A stretch of DNA of 64,000 bases. Source: Crocinitomicaceae bacterium (lineage in GTDB: Bacteria > Bacteroidota > Bacteroidia > Flavobacteriales_D > Crocinitomicaceae). The stretch's first letter is position 1; every line of letters starts with the position of its first letter. The stretch spans positions 434,001-498,000 of the forward strand of contig JADJYC010000002.1 of the NCBI GenBank assembly GCA_016719925.1, read 5' to 3'. Made by a program: the position numbers and the translations under genes. The notes below the pieces were generated by a model, which made no database searches, was not told where the DNA came from, and was given only the letters and a program-made list of their open reading frames with translations. Shown here one piece after another: positions 39,449 through 49,136 of this stretch.

Positions 39449-39671
39449 CCCTGATTCTTCTGACTGGTGAAGAATTCAATTCTGCAATTTGCAGTTCCTC
39501 TATATTCGTGTTTACTTCTGCAATTTCAGATTTAGCTTCTTCACCGCCTTTATAACTGTGTTTCCAGGACACATAATAACCACGGTTATAAAGTCTCTTC
39601 TCAACAGTACATGAGTTAAATAACAAACCAATTACGGCAACTACAATAATTGAATTAATAAATTTTTTCAT
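39432..39671 (-). CDS. Small lipoprotein
   Basis: 79 residues with a lipobox (IGLLFNSCTVEKRLY), then a polar tail. The CTVEKRLYNRGYYV segment is common among short flavobacterial lipoproteins upstream of YqaE-type genes. It is probably outer-membrane-anchored. It overlaps the Pmp3-like gene by 17 bases. Function is unknown. Confidence 0.78.
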   Translation of the reverse strand: MKKFINSIIVVAVIGLLFNSCTVEKRLYNRGYYVSWKHSYKGGEEAKSEIAEVNTNIEELQIAELNSSPVRRIRDEESG

Positions 39672-39918
39672 AGGTTTTTGAATTAAGATTGATTCACAAG
39701 TCTACATAAATAAATTGAAAAAACCAATGCTAATGAAATTATTTACAAGTAATTAAAGACAAAAATTACATTAAGCTTTGCTGATAATACCCAATCAGCA
39801 ATATACTCATAAAACACCGGTCACTTCACTTAATCAAAACTGATGCATCATCAAGTTTGTTACAACCTTGTTCTCTGTTTTATGTCTGATCAATTTTGAG
39901 AGCATTGTGATAAAAGTC

Positions 39919-40116
39919 ATGCCTTATAACATAAAAAATGTTCGGATTTTTTTAATGAAAATCGTGGCAAACAAAACAGGCAATATTAATCGAAAAGAAG
40001 TTCTCAAAACAAAAAGCAACAACCGGCACGTTTTTATTCCATTAAGAAAATACGACAAGTTAGAGAATCAAAGTGAGAATAAGAATGCCACAGAGTGGTC
40101 CCTTTGGGAAGAGTGA
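39919..40116 (+). CDS. Possible small protein, weak support
   Basis: An ATG at 39919 opens 65 codons (MPYNIKNVRIFLMKIVANKT...) ending in NATEWSLWEE. It has basic residues and no signal. A 17-bp perfect hairpin starts three bases after the stop. It lies in the otherwise gene-free 39672-40317 region. No family is recognised and it may be chance. Confidence 0.3.
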   Translation: MPYNIKNVRIFLMKIVANKTGNINRKEVLKTKSNNRHVFIPLRKYDKLENQSENKNATEWSLWEE

Positions 40117-40119
40117 AGA

Positions 40120-40200
40120 GGTTTACCAATAATTTTTTCAAAATTATTGGTAAACCAACCCGGGAGGAATCTACTATTTGGCTTACTTATTTTCCTCCCG
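40120..40200. repeat. Two adjacent strong inverted repeats
   Basis: The first is a perfect 17-bp stem (40120-40136 with 40140-40156) and a 3-base loop. The second is CGGGAGGAA (40161-40169) with TTCCTCCCG (40192-40200). No T run follows the first stem, so it is not a standard terminator. The 646-base gap 39672-40317 contains this, a weak small frame at 39919, and nothing else I recognise. Confidence 0.6.
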
Positions 40201-40317
40201 AGAATGGTTCCCATGAAAAATTTACTTGCTGTATATTGTATTTTAGGAAGCCCGCTCGTTTGCAAGGCGTTTGAGAAGTAAAACGGTCTACAGCGTAACC
40301 GCTTACGATCTTACATA

Positions 40318-42748
40318 TCAGTTTGACAAAGGAACTTCCAGGTCATCTCCTATTCCGCCCGAATTATTCTGACGTCTTTCTTTTCCTTCTGTCATTTTTC
40401 CAAAATTGTAGGTGAATGAAATATATGCTGAACGTGATTCCCATCTTCTGTAACTATTCATGGTATAATTCCCCAAATCATACGTTTCAAATCCAAACCA
40501 CCGCGATTTAAGAATATCATAGACACTGAAGTTTATGGAACCTTTATCTTTAAATAAACTTTTCTGCACTGCAAAACCTCCGCCGTAATTTCTGAGAATA
40601 TATCCCTGAATCACACGTGCTGTTGGCGAATGACTACCCCACACCTGAAAGCTCCAGCCATTTTAATGCGATATGAACCCATAAGACTGGTGTACATACC
40701 AATAAAATTATTCCAGTCACCATTTGTCACCTCGGGATCATTGGTAGAAGTATTCCACACACTGGTTGAAGAAGTAATTCGCATTCCCTTCACCGGCATC
40801 CATGTCATAATCAAATCTCCACCGGAAAGAAAACTGTTTCCCAGATTGGTATTAGTTACGTGCGTATAAACACCGTCATAAAATAATTCTCTTCTGATCA
40901 AATCATTTATTATTCTGAAATACCCTGTTGCATTGAGGTTGAACTTCTGCCAGTAACGCATAAAAGAAAGTTCATTCACATGAATAATTTCAGGCTTCAG
41001 AAATGGATTGCCGGTTTCAAGTGTCAGGTTATCTGAATAATTTGTGAACGGATTCAACTGGTCCAGTTCAGGCCGGTTTATTCTTCTGCTGTAACTCAAT
41101 TGCAAAACAGTAAAGTCATTAAAATTGTATGAAAGATGTGCGCTTGGAAAGAGCTGAAAATAATTCTGTTCAAACTGTTCATTTGTGGTTATCATTTCAG
41201 CAAGCGTTAAAGTTGGCTCAGCACGCAAACCCAATTTTGCACCCAGTTTTTTAAATTGTCTGGCAAAAGTCACATAGGGAGCAAATGTATTTTGCACATA
41301 TCTGAAATGATTGGTGATGTTTGTATCTGTCGAATAAATTTCATCATCACCGGCAGATTCAGAAAAGAAATCATTGTCAGCAATTCGTTGTGTATAATGA
41401 AATCCGGCCTCAAAAGTGGTTGAATCATTTACCGGCCAGATATAGTCAATTTTTCCAAGCATTGTCTGATTATAAGTTGCATCCAGTGTATGCTGATAGT
41501 TTGTATTTGTCAATGAATCAAACGCATCATAATATTTATGCCACAACCATTCATCTCCGGTGAATTTCATATTGGAATAATTCAGATCAACAAACAATGT
41601 ATGATCAGGATTATTAAATGTTTTTTGCCAGCCTGCCGTATAAACATTATTAAAACTTGGAGCCTGAATTTCTCCGTTTCGCTGCGAGCGGTAAACTAGT
41701 TCTTCACCTGCACCAACGTTATTATAATTCATTAGTCTGTTTCCGTAATTTGTTCCGTAGTCCATATTTGCTGTCAGATAAAATGCGTTTTTATCATTCG
41801 CAAAATAATCGAGTCCAACTCTGCCGGAATGATAAGTGTTTATGCGTTCACCATAATCATCTGAACGCAGTCTGTCCCAGGAACTGTCTGCCAATAAAAC
41901 ATCCCTTTCCAATTCTCCGCCAAACCAGGTTTGCCCGTAATAAAAACTGTAATTTGAAGAGATGTTTATTTTGCTGTTGCGGTAATTTAAACTGACGGTT
42001 GAATTTGATTTAGGGTAAATTCCGTATCCGAATGAAGTATCAATTGTTCCGTTGAAACCTTTCATTTTATTTTTTTTCATGACAATATTTATGATTCCGG
42101 ATACGCCTTCAGGATCATATTTTGCAGATGGATTTGTAATGATTTCCACTTTTTCAATTGCTGATGCAGGAATTTGTCTCAGCAACTGATTTGCCGGCAT
42201 TGAACTTGGTCTTCCGTCAATTAAAACAGTTACATTTCCATCACCACGCAGCTGAATATTGTCATTCTCATCAACAGTTATTGTGGGTATTTGTCTCAGC
42301 AAATCCAATCCGTTTCCGCCACGTGAAGTGAGATTCTGATCAGCATTAAAAACTTTTTTGTCAATTTTTGTTTCAAAAACAGCCTGACTGGTTACCACAT
42401 CAACCGTACCCAATTCACCAGAAACTTTCAGCAATTGTTCTCCCAGATTTTTTACAGGATTTTCAGCGTTGAGCTGAACATCATTCAGGTATAAAACACT
42501 GTAACCAATAAAACTCATTTTTATATAATACGTTCCCGCTTCCAAATTTTCAAGACTGAAAATCCGGTTGAGTCAGTAACCGTTCCGCCGGTTAAAGAAG
42601 AATCTGCCTGATTAAAAACGGTGACAGTTGCAAACTCAATAGGAGTTTTATCAGCGCTGTCAGAAATTTTTCCGTTAACAGTAAACTGACCAAACAGGGC
42701 ACATACCGTTGTAAAGGAAAAGAGGAAGATGAATATTACTTTTTGCAT
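40318..42748 (-). CDS. TonB-receptor-like outer membrane beta-barrel protein, two frameshifts
   Basis: It starts at 42748 with a signal peptide (MQKVIFIFLFSFTTVCALFGQ). Then come a carboxypeptidase-like regulatory domain (FTVNGKISDSADKTPIEFAT), a plug domain (QLRGDGNVTVLIDGRPSSMP and KYDPEGVSGIINIVMKK) and a large barrel. Frames break at 42559-42562 and 40661-40664; adding one base at each restores TGFFSLENLEAGTYYIKMS and NGWSFQVWGSHSPTARV and joins three pieces into 810 residues. It belongs to the outer membrane beta-barrel family with a TonB plug; the substrate is unknown. It lies divergent from the AraC-type gene. Confidence 0.88.
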
Positions 42749-43072
42749 AATCTGTTATCCGGATCAAAATTGAATCATTTCTAAAAATCTTATTTGTGAA
42801 TTATGTTTACCGGATTTAAACCACCTTTGAAAGTACGGGCGGTTATATCCGGCTGGGATGAACGGTTTTATTTCAGTTTCAGCAGACATGGTTTTAAAAT
42901 ATTCATGCGGATTTTACCAATGAACAGGTCAAAAGTAAAAGGGTGCAGCGTGAAAAAATTGTAAAAATGTCAACCACCGTTCAACTTAACTCTTTTTAAC
43001 TCCTGTCAAGAATTGTTAACGTTCATCCCTTTTTTAAATCACCTAAGACATTGCTTCCTACTTTTACACTAC
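42749..43072. other. Divergent intergenic region
   Basis: This 324-base gap separates the barrel receptor (minus) and the AraC-type regulator (plus) and must hold both promoters. TACTTTTA at 43059-43066 is a weak plus-strand -7 candidate for the regulator. No hairpin or gene is seen. Confidence 0.4.
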
Positions 43073-43891
43073 ATGAAACTGGAAGAATTAAAATCAAAAG
43101 CTGAATTATCCAAATTCATTGAAAGCTACTGGTCGTTTGACGGACATGATGGCGTTGAAATGATTTTACTTCCTGACGGAACATTTAATGTCCTGATAGC
43201 TGAACAATCATTTATATCTGAACTTGTTGAATATCCCAGAGGCGTTTATATTTCTCCGCTGTTAATTCAGCCAATAAAAATTGTCACAAACGGCCGCATT
43301 TATGGCATACGTTTCAAAGCATTTTCACTGAGTAATGTCATTGGTAAAAACGCAAGTCAGGTTGATGCAATCACTGAATTGGAACACCTCATCAAACAAC
43401 CAAAAAACCTCAACAACTGGTTTCAGCAATTTGATTTTTCAACTGATCTGTCAATAAAAAAAACATCACTGGAAAATGCCGCGTTTGATTTATTGAATCA
43501 TCAATACGGATTAAATGAACAACTGCGTGCACAGGTCAATTATATTTTGGACAGAAAAGGAAATATCCGCATAGAAGAATTGTGTTCTGAAGCCGGAATT
43601 TCAAGACAGGGACTTCACAAAAATTTTATTCAGCATTTGGGAATTGGTGCAAAAGCGCTTGCCACAACCTGGAGACTCAATCACTTTTTTACTTTGATGT
43701 CTGATGATAATAAACTTACACACTCAGCCCTGGACGCAGGATTTTATGATCAGGCACACAGCATTCATACATTCAAAAATCACTGGCAGTTGTCACCGGG
43801 CATATTTCAAAAAACCAATCCGGTTCTTTTCACTTACGCAAAAGAGGTTATGAGCAAACGGTTTTCCAATTTTTATGACCCGGAGATTTAA
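43073..43891 (+). CDS. AraC family transcriptional regulator
   Basis: A DNA-binding regulator with an N-terminal sensing domain (LSKFIESYWSFDGHDGVEMIL, as in DUF6597-type regulators) and a C-terminal AraC helix-turn-helix pair (IRIEELCSEAGISRQGLHKNF and SALDAGFYDQAHSIHTFKNHW). The frame is open from 43013, but the ATG at 43073 (MKLEELKSK) fits the domain start. About 272 residues. It is divergent from the barrel gene, which it may control. Confidence 0.87.
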   Translation: MKLEELKSKAELSKFIESYWSFDGHDGVEMILLPDGTFNVLIAEQSFISELVEYPRGVYISPLLIQPIKIVTNGRIYGIRFKAFSLSNVIGKNASQVDAITELEHLIKQPKNLNNWFQQFDFSTDLSIKKTSLENAAFDLLNHQYGLNEQLRAQVNYILDRKGNIRIEELCSEAGISRQGLHKNFIQHLGIGAKALATTWRLNHFFTLMSDDNKLTHSALDAGFYDQAHSIHTFKNHWQLSPGIFQKTNPVLFTYAKEVMSKRFSNFYDPEI

Positions 43892-43899
43892 GACAGAAA

Positions 43900-44604
43900 T
43901 TATCTGAAAGTAAGCGGCTCCAGTTCCAAAGAATATTTTTCAAGCCACAAACTATCCTCATTCCAGTGCAATTCAAAATAAAGATCAGAAGGCGGAATTG
44001 AAATTTGGTTTCCTGAAGAATCCTGTTGTGCTTTTTGCATCAGCATGAACTCAATTCCTTTTCCATCCTGCATTGGATACATCATGGGTAAACCCCATTC
44101 AAGAATATAGTTTTGATCAAGACCGGTAAGATCAGAATAAAAATCTGTTTCTGCCGGAAATGGAATTTCATATCCAGCCGACCATATTTTTGTGTTTTCA
44201 TCGTACAGGAAATGTGTCAGATTCTGGTTGCCATTTTGCTGAAACAACAGTAATGCACCATTATCACAATCAATAAAATCATATGACAACGGTTCAACAT
44301 TGTGATAAAGTGACAGCAGCATTTTACTTTCACTGATCATATATTGTTTCCATGAATTTTCAGGCAGCTGCACATCTGAATTACAAACAAGATCTTCTAT
44401 CTGCTGCCGGTCAAATGTTGGATCATTTTTAAAAACCGAATCCGGTAAAGAAAGAAACAAGGTAAAAATTTCTGACTGGCAATCTGCATTTACCGGAATC
44501 TCTAAGTCTTCAGATGTTGAATCACTGGTTCCGTTACAACTGAAATTGAAAAAACTCAACCCGGTTAATACAAAAATTCCAAACCCAAAATTTTTCATCA
44601 GCAC
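43900..44604 (-). CDS. Hypothetical lipoprotein
   Basis: 234 residues with a lipobox (FVLTGLSFFNFSCNGTS). The body has no recognised domain; it contains DCQSEIFTLFLSLPDSVF and MYPMQDGKGIEFMLMQ. It is likely anchored in the outer membrane. It sits eight bases downstream of the kbl stop on the same strand, and convergent with the AraC gene. Function is unknown. Confidence 0.75.
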   Translation of the reverse strand: MLMKNFGFGIFVLTGLSFFNFSCNGTSDSTSEDLEIPVNADCQSEIFTLFLSLPDSVFKNDPTFDRQQIEDLVCNSDVQLPENSWKQYMISESKMLLSLYHNVEPLSYDFIDCDNGALLLFQQNGNQNLTHFLYDENTKIWSAGYEIPFPAETDFYSDLTGLDQNYILEWGLPMMYPMQDGKGIEFMLMQKAQQDSSGNQISIPPSDLYFELHWNEDSLWLEKYSLELEPLTFR

Positions 44605-44612
44605 TTAACTTG

Positions 44613-45812
44613 TTAGGTCGTCTGCTTCACAACACCCATTTCTTTTCCAATCTTTTCAAAAGCGGCAACCGCTTTATCCAATTGTTCAAAGGTGTGCGCT
44701 GCTGAAATCTGTACACGTATTCTTGCCAGATTTTTAGGAACCACCGGATAGAAAAATCCGATTGCATAAACTCCTTCTTTTAAAAGACGTGATGCAAATT
44801 CCTGAGCCACTTTTGCATCGTAAAGCATTACGGGAACAATAGCAGAATCTCCTTCTCTTATTTCAAGTCCCGCTTTTTTAATACCGGTTTTAAAATGTTT
44901 GATGTTAGACTCTAATTTATCACGTAATTCTGTAGTAGAACTAAGCATATCAAACACAGCTATAGAAGCACCAACAATTACCGGTGAGAGTGAATTTGAA
45001 AACAAATACGGGCGTGAACGCTGACGCAGCATGTCAATAATTTCTTTTTTACCTGAAGTAAAACCGCCCATTGCTCCACCCAGTGCCTTACCTAATGTTG
45101 AAGTGATGATATCCACTCTGCCCATCACGTTATGATGTTCATGTGTGCCTCTTCCGGTTTTACCAATGAATCCGGTTGCGTGACTGTCATCCACCATAAC
45201 AAGGGCATCATATTTATCTGCCAGATCACAAATTTCATTCAGTTTTGCTACATAGCCGTCCATTGAAAAAACACCGTCTGTTACTATAATTCGGTTGCGG
45301 TGTTTCTGTGCATCTTTCAATTGTTGTTCCAGATCAGCCATGTCAGAATTTTTATAGCGGTATCTGGCCGCTTTACATAAACGTACACCATCAATAATAG
45401 AAGCATGATTTAATTCATCAGAAATGATTGCATCTTCTTCACCAAATAAAGGCTCAAATACACCGCCATTTGCATCAAATGCGGCTGCATATAAAATGGT
45501 GTCTTCCATTCCCAGAAAATCAGAAATCTTTTTTTCAAGCAACTTGTGATTGTCCTGAGTTCCGCATATAAAACGTACAGAAGACATTCCATAACCATGT
45601 GTATCCAACGCTTTTTTAGCTCCTTCAATAACTTTTGGATGAGAAGACAATCCAAGATAATTATTTGCACACATAATAATCACCTCTTCACCGGTATTCA
45701 CTTTTACCTGAGCTCCCTGCGGAGTAATAATGATTCGCTCATTTTTATAAAGGCCAGCTTCTTTTATTGCTGCCAGTTCATCCTGCAATTGTTTTTGTAA
45801 TTTTCCGTACAT
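44613..45812 (-). CDS. kbl: Glycine C-acetyltransferase (2-amino-3-ketobutyrate CoA ligase)
   Basis: A PLP enzyme that interconverts glycine + acetyl-CoA and 2-amino-3-ketobutyrate in threonine catabolism. The PLP lysine lies in ITSTLGKALGGAMGGF near residue 244, with ANNYLGLSSHP and SVRFICGTQDNH upstream and the VMVDDSHATGF cofactor motif. The start at 45812 (MYGKLQKQLQDEL) fits the family better than the open frame from 45839. About 399 residues. No tdh is adjacent. Confidence 0.95.
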   Translation of the reverse strand: MYGKLQKQLQDELAAIKEAGLYKNERIIITPQGAQVKVNTGEEVIIMCANNYLGLSSHPKVIEGAKKALDTHGYGMSSVRFICGTQDNHKLLEKKISDFLGMEDTILYAAAFDANGGVFEPLFGEEDAIISDELNHASIIDGVRLCKAARYRYKNSDMADLEQQLKDAQKHRNRIIVTDGVFSMDGYVAKLNEICDLADKYDALVMVDDSHATGFIGKTGRGTHEHHNVMGRVDIITSTLGKALGGAMGGFTSGKKEIIDMLRQRSRPYLFSNSLSPVIVGASIAVFDMLSSTTELRDKLESNIKHFKTGIKKAGLEIREGDSAIVPVMLYDAKVAQEFASRLLKEGVYAIGFFYPVVPKNLARIRVQISAAHTFEQLDKAVAAFEKIGKEMGVVKQTT

Positions 45813-45917
45813 AGTGAAGAGTATTGTGATATAACACACAAATATAATGAAACATCACCAGTATCTTTGAACATGCTTTTGATTTCCGGATTAGGAGGTT
45901 AATTTTAACACGTTGTT

Positions 45918-46802
45918 ATGCAAGAATATATAGATACATTTTTAAAATCTTTCAGTGATTTTGCAAGATATACCTGGAATGAAATAACTTTTAATGTTGA
46001 TCCGTGGTACGTCAATTACTTCTGGTGGCTGGTAATTTTATCTCTGGTTGTTTGGGGACTGGAAATTGCATTTCCCTGGAGAAAGAATCAGCCAACGCTG
46101 AGAAAAGATTTTTGGATCGATGCTTTTTTCATGTTCTTCAATTTCTACATTTTCAAATTAGTCATTTTTATGGCTTTTTCCAACGTGACAGAAATGGCTT
46201 TTAAAGATTTGTTTGGAGGAGATTTAAAAAGTCTGGCGTTATTTGATATTTCAACACTTCCAGCCATTGCGCAGCTGGTGATCTTTTTTGTGATAACAGA
46301 TTTTATTCAGTGGTTCACCCATGTACTTTTACACCGGTATAATTTCCTTTGGAAGTTTCACAAAGTGCATCATTCGGTTGAAGAAATGGGATTTGCAGCA
46401 CACCTCCGCTACCATTGGATGGAAAATGTATTCTACTCACCAATGAAATATATTGCAGTAATGTTAATCGGAGGATTTACTCCTGAACAGGCATTTATTG
46501 TTTTCTATTTTGCCATTGCAATCGGTCATTTAAATCATGCCAACATCGGAATCAGTTACGGACCATTGAAATATATTCTGAATAATCCCAAAATGCATAT
46601 CTGGCATCATGCTTATGAATTATCACCCCAGCATAAATACGGTGCTAATTTTGGAATTACACTGAGTATCTGGGATTATATTTTCCGCACCAATTATATT
46701 CCGTCAGACGGACGTGACATAAAATTAGGTTTTGACGGCATTGAAAAATTCCCGAAAAAATTTGTACCGCTGAATTTATACGGTTTCAGAAAGAAAGACT
46801 GA
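45918..46802 (+). CDS. Fatty acid hydroxylase/sterol desaturase family protein
   Basis: A di-iron integral membrane oxygenase, 294 residues. The histidine clusters are visible: HVLLHRYNFLWKFHKVHHS, HLNHAN and HIWHHAYEL. About four TM helices surround them. The substrate (a fatty acid, sterol-like lipid or carotenoid) cannot be told. It is divergent from kbl and precedes the GC-rich palindrome and the Sia-like phosphatase gene. Confidence 0.92.
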   Translation: MQEYIDTFLKSFSDFARYTWNEITFNVDPWYVNYFWWLVILSLVVWGLEIAFPWRKNQPTLRKDFWIDAFFMFFNFYIFKLVIFMAFSNVTEMAFKDLFGGDLKSLALFDISTLPAIAQLVIFFVITDFIQWFTHVLLHRYNFLWKFHKVHHSVEEMGFAAHLRYHWMENVFYSPMKYIAVMLIGGFTPEQAFIVFYFAIAIGHLNHANIGISYGPLKYILNNPKMHIWHHAYELSPQHKYGANFGITLSIWDYIFRTNYIPSDGRDIKLGFDGIEKFPKKFVPLNLYGFRKKD

Positions 46803-46810
46803 ATTTGAAA

Positions 46811-46876
46811 CTGCGGGTCATTCCGCAGGCGCAGGTCGTCCCATTGGGACGCCTACGTAATGAACTGCGCCTGCGA
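46811..46876. repeat. GC-rich nested inverted repeats, REP-like
   Basis: An 11-bp perfect inverted repeat (46824-46834 with 46865-46875) encloses a CGTCCC/GGGACG hairpin (46837-46851). A second hairpin CTGCGG/CCGCAG lies at 46811-46828. The GC content stands out from its surroundings. It sits just before the promoter of the phosphatase gene and could be a repetitive palindrome or a regulatory structure. A looser relative is at 28586-28626. Confidence 0.6.
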
Positions 46877-46901
46877 GACATCATCGGTCCGTGTTTTTTC
46901 C

Positions 46902-46909
46902 TATCTTTA
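46902..46909 (+). promoter_or_regulatory. Possible -7 element of the SiaA-like gene
   Basis: TATCTTTA differs from the Bacteroidota TAnnTTTG by the last base. A start near 46916 would place a GTG at 46931 close behind, with a short leader. No good -33 is seen because the GC-rich palindrome occupies that region. Confidence 0.35.
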
Positions 46910-46930
46910 CAAAACCAAAACCCAAAGCTT

Positions 46931-48759
46931 GTGAAATTTACTTTGTTCTTCTTGCCTTATTATCGGCATTACTTTCCTTTTCACAAAATCGAATTCCGCA
47001 GAAAATGATTCTCAGCGGAACGGTGTACGGTTATAGTTTTGATCCATCTGTTAAATTACTGAACAAAGAGAATTCCAAACTGGAAGGATCTATTGGCGGA
47101 GTTTCTATTTCACTGTATAAAGGATCATCAAAAATTTCAAGTACAAAATCATCCGGCAACGGAACATTTTCAATAGAAGTGCCAATTGAAAAAGATCTGA
47201 AGCTGGAATATTCAAAAGACAATTATGTGACCGGAAGTTTTAATATAGATCTTTCTGCTGTACCTGAAGACATGATTCAAACCGGGTTAATTTTTGAAAA
47301 TATAGAATTAGCCATGAACAGTTTTGTGTCAGACAAAACAAAAGACGGAAGACCCTTTGGAAAACTGACGTACAACGCTTCATCCCATGCTTGGCATTTA
47401 CAGAAATCACCTATGAAGACAAGAAAAATTATTTGGAGATAATAAAGACAATACTCCAATAAATCTGATGCAAAAGTCCATTAAAAAAAACACAAACAAC
47501 AATTCAACTACTGAAGCCGTATCAACCAATGAGACAGTAAATACAAATTCAACAACCACAAACGGAAAAGTAAATAACTCCAATACTCAGAATCCGGTTG
47601 TAACCAATGAGCCGGACAATACACTTCCTCAGGCTAAAAAAATAAATACACTTACACAGCTCAATCTTGAAAATCTTACTGGCGCTGATCTGGAAACAAG
47701 ACAACAGGAAATTGATGCTGCCTGGAAACAACTTGAGCAAGACAAACTGCTGGCTATAACACCGGAAGATTTTGCCATGATTCAGGCAAGAGAAGAATTG
47801 CTGGTAGCTGCTGAAAAAGAACTGGAAGATGCCCGCAAATTTATTGCCCTTCAGGAAGAAGAAATTGCAGCGCAGAATTTCAAAATTCTGTTATTGATTT
47901 TACTATTAGCAGTACTTGCTGTATCTGCATTTTTTATTTTCAGATATGCAAAACAAAAAGCACAGCTGAATAAAGAACTGGAAGCAAAAAACAAAAAAAT
48001 TACCGAAAGCATTCATTATGCATTACGCATTCAGCAATCAGTTTTGCTCACTGAAAAACAAGTGCAGAATTTGCTGCCTGATTCATTTATTTATCATAAA
48101 CCGCTGGATATTGTCAGCGGTGACTTTTACTGGGTTTCAGAAATTGATTCTAAAATAATTCTTGCCGTAGCCGATTGCACCGGACACGGTGTACCCGGCG
48201 CATTTATGTCTCTCATAGGTAATACGCTGATGAATCACATTGTGAACGAGAAAAAAATTACCAATGCCGGAGAGATTCTTGATAAACTTCATGAAGGAAT
48301 AATTTATTCCCTGAGACAATCTGAATCTGATAAAAACAATCAGGACGGAATGGATTTGTCTCTAGTTGTAATTGACAAAAAAGCCAATACTGTTCAGTTT
48401 GCCGGTGCCATGAATCCGGTTTATGTTGTGGAAAAAAAGGAGGTCAAAGTCATTGAACCTACACTGAAAGCAATTGGTGGAATTGAATTGCGCAAGAAAG
48501 TGCTGGCATCGGCATTTGCATCCACCACATTAACTCTTGAAAAGGGTCGTCCGTTTATCTCACAACAGATGGTTTCATGGACCAGTTTGGCGGAACAGAT
48601 CAATCCAAATTTAATCTTCCCAGATTCAAAACATTGCTGCTTGAGCTGGCTGACAAACCCATGTCATCGCAAAAAAATGAATTTGAAAAATCGTTCAATA
48701 ACTGGAAAGGGAATACCAGACAAATTGATGATGTACTGGTCGTTGGTTTCAGAGTTTAA
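46931..48759 (+). CDS. Membrane SpoIIE/PP2C phosphatase, SiaA-like, with about four frameshifts
   Basis: The gene is broken by missing bases but reads through as one. Signal peptide (KFYFVLLALLSALLSFSQ after a base added at 46937-46939), a carboxypeptidase-like domain (GVSISLYKGSSKISSTKSSG), a Thr/Asn-rich linker, a coiled coil, and one TM (ILLLILLLAVLAVSAFFIF). A PP2C domain follows with SGDFYW, ADCTGHGVPGAFMS, then YLTTDGFMDQFGG and IDDVLVVGFRV after a base added at 48540-48543. Other breaks are near 47345-47395 and 47424-47428. With four bases added the locus is 611 codons. It ends at 48759, overlapping the convergent SiaC-like stop, and is the likely SiaC phosphatase. The GTG start is inferred. 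Confidence 0.82.
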
Positions 48760-49133
48760 ATCTCTTTTACCTCAATAGGCAAATCGAGAAATTTCCCAAA
48801 CTCAAGCCCCTTGGAAAGCATCAGTTCATCACCCTTTTTGTAAAACCATTTTACTTCTGCTTCTTTACCTGTTTCAGTAATTTCTTCCAGCGCACAAAGA
48901 ATTTTAAATACCTGTTTAACCGAACCGGAATTGAAATATTCCAATGAAATATCAAGTGCAGTTTTGTCGTTTGGTTTAGTTTTATACTCCTCAAGCCAGC
49001 TGATGACCGGAGCATAAAAATCAAAAGCACTTTCAGGCATGGACTTACCTTTAATGCTGAATTCATTTTTTGATTTATCAAAAACAATTTCAGGTGTTTC
49101 AGCTGTAGCGATCAGAGAAAAACGATCTTCCAT
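48756..49133 (-). CDS. SiaC-like regulatory phosphoprotein (DUF1987) of the Sia-like module
   Basis: 125 residues with IKGKSMPESAFDFYAPVISWL and SLEYFNSGSVKQVFKIL of the SiaC family. Where the orphan paralogue has NTSS (Thr68), this one has NSGS, with Ser69. The kinase gene lies three bases upstream and the phosphatase gene is convergent. By analogy it is phosphorylated by the SiaB-type kinases and dephosphorylated by the SiaA-like phosphatase. Its output partner is unknown because no diguanylate cyclase is adjacent. Confidence 0.87.
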   Translation of the reverse strand: MEDRFSLIATAETPEIVFDKSKNEFSIKGKSMPESAFDFYAPVISWLEEYKTKPNDKTALDISLEYFNSGSVKQVFKILCALEEITETGKEAEVKWFYKKGDELMLSKGLEFGKFLDLPIEVKEI

Positions 49134-49136
49134 AAT

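Noticed and set aside
40213..40281. A 22-codon frame with a signal-like start (MKNLLAVYCILGSPLVCKAF)
   Set aside because: Too short, with no body after the signal and no conservation visible; possibly a remnant, but it cannot be supported.
46811..46876. Possible tRNA, because of the cloverleaf-like folds
   Set aside because: Stem lengths and spacing do not fit a tRNA, and there is no TPsiC-arm motif or anticodon loop of seven bases.
46805..47008. Separate small gene before the SiaA-like phosphatase
   Set aside because: The frame starts inside the GC-rich palindrome, lacks a family, and its hydrophobic part is the out-of-frame signal peptide of the phosphatase.
47549..48603. Small antisense frames in the phosphatase gene
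   Set aside because: They oppose conserved PP2C and coiled-coil coding sequence and carry no family signal.
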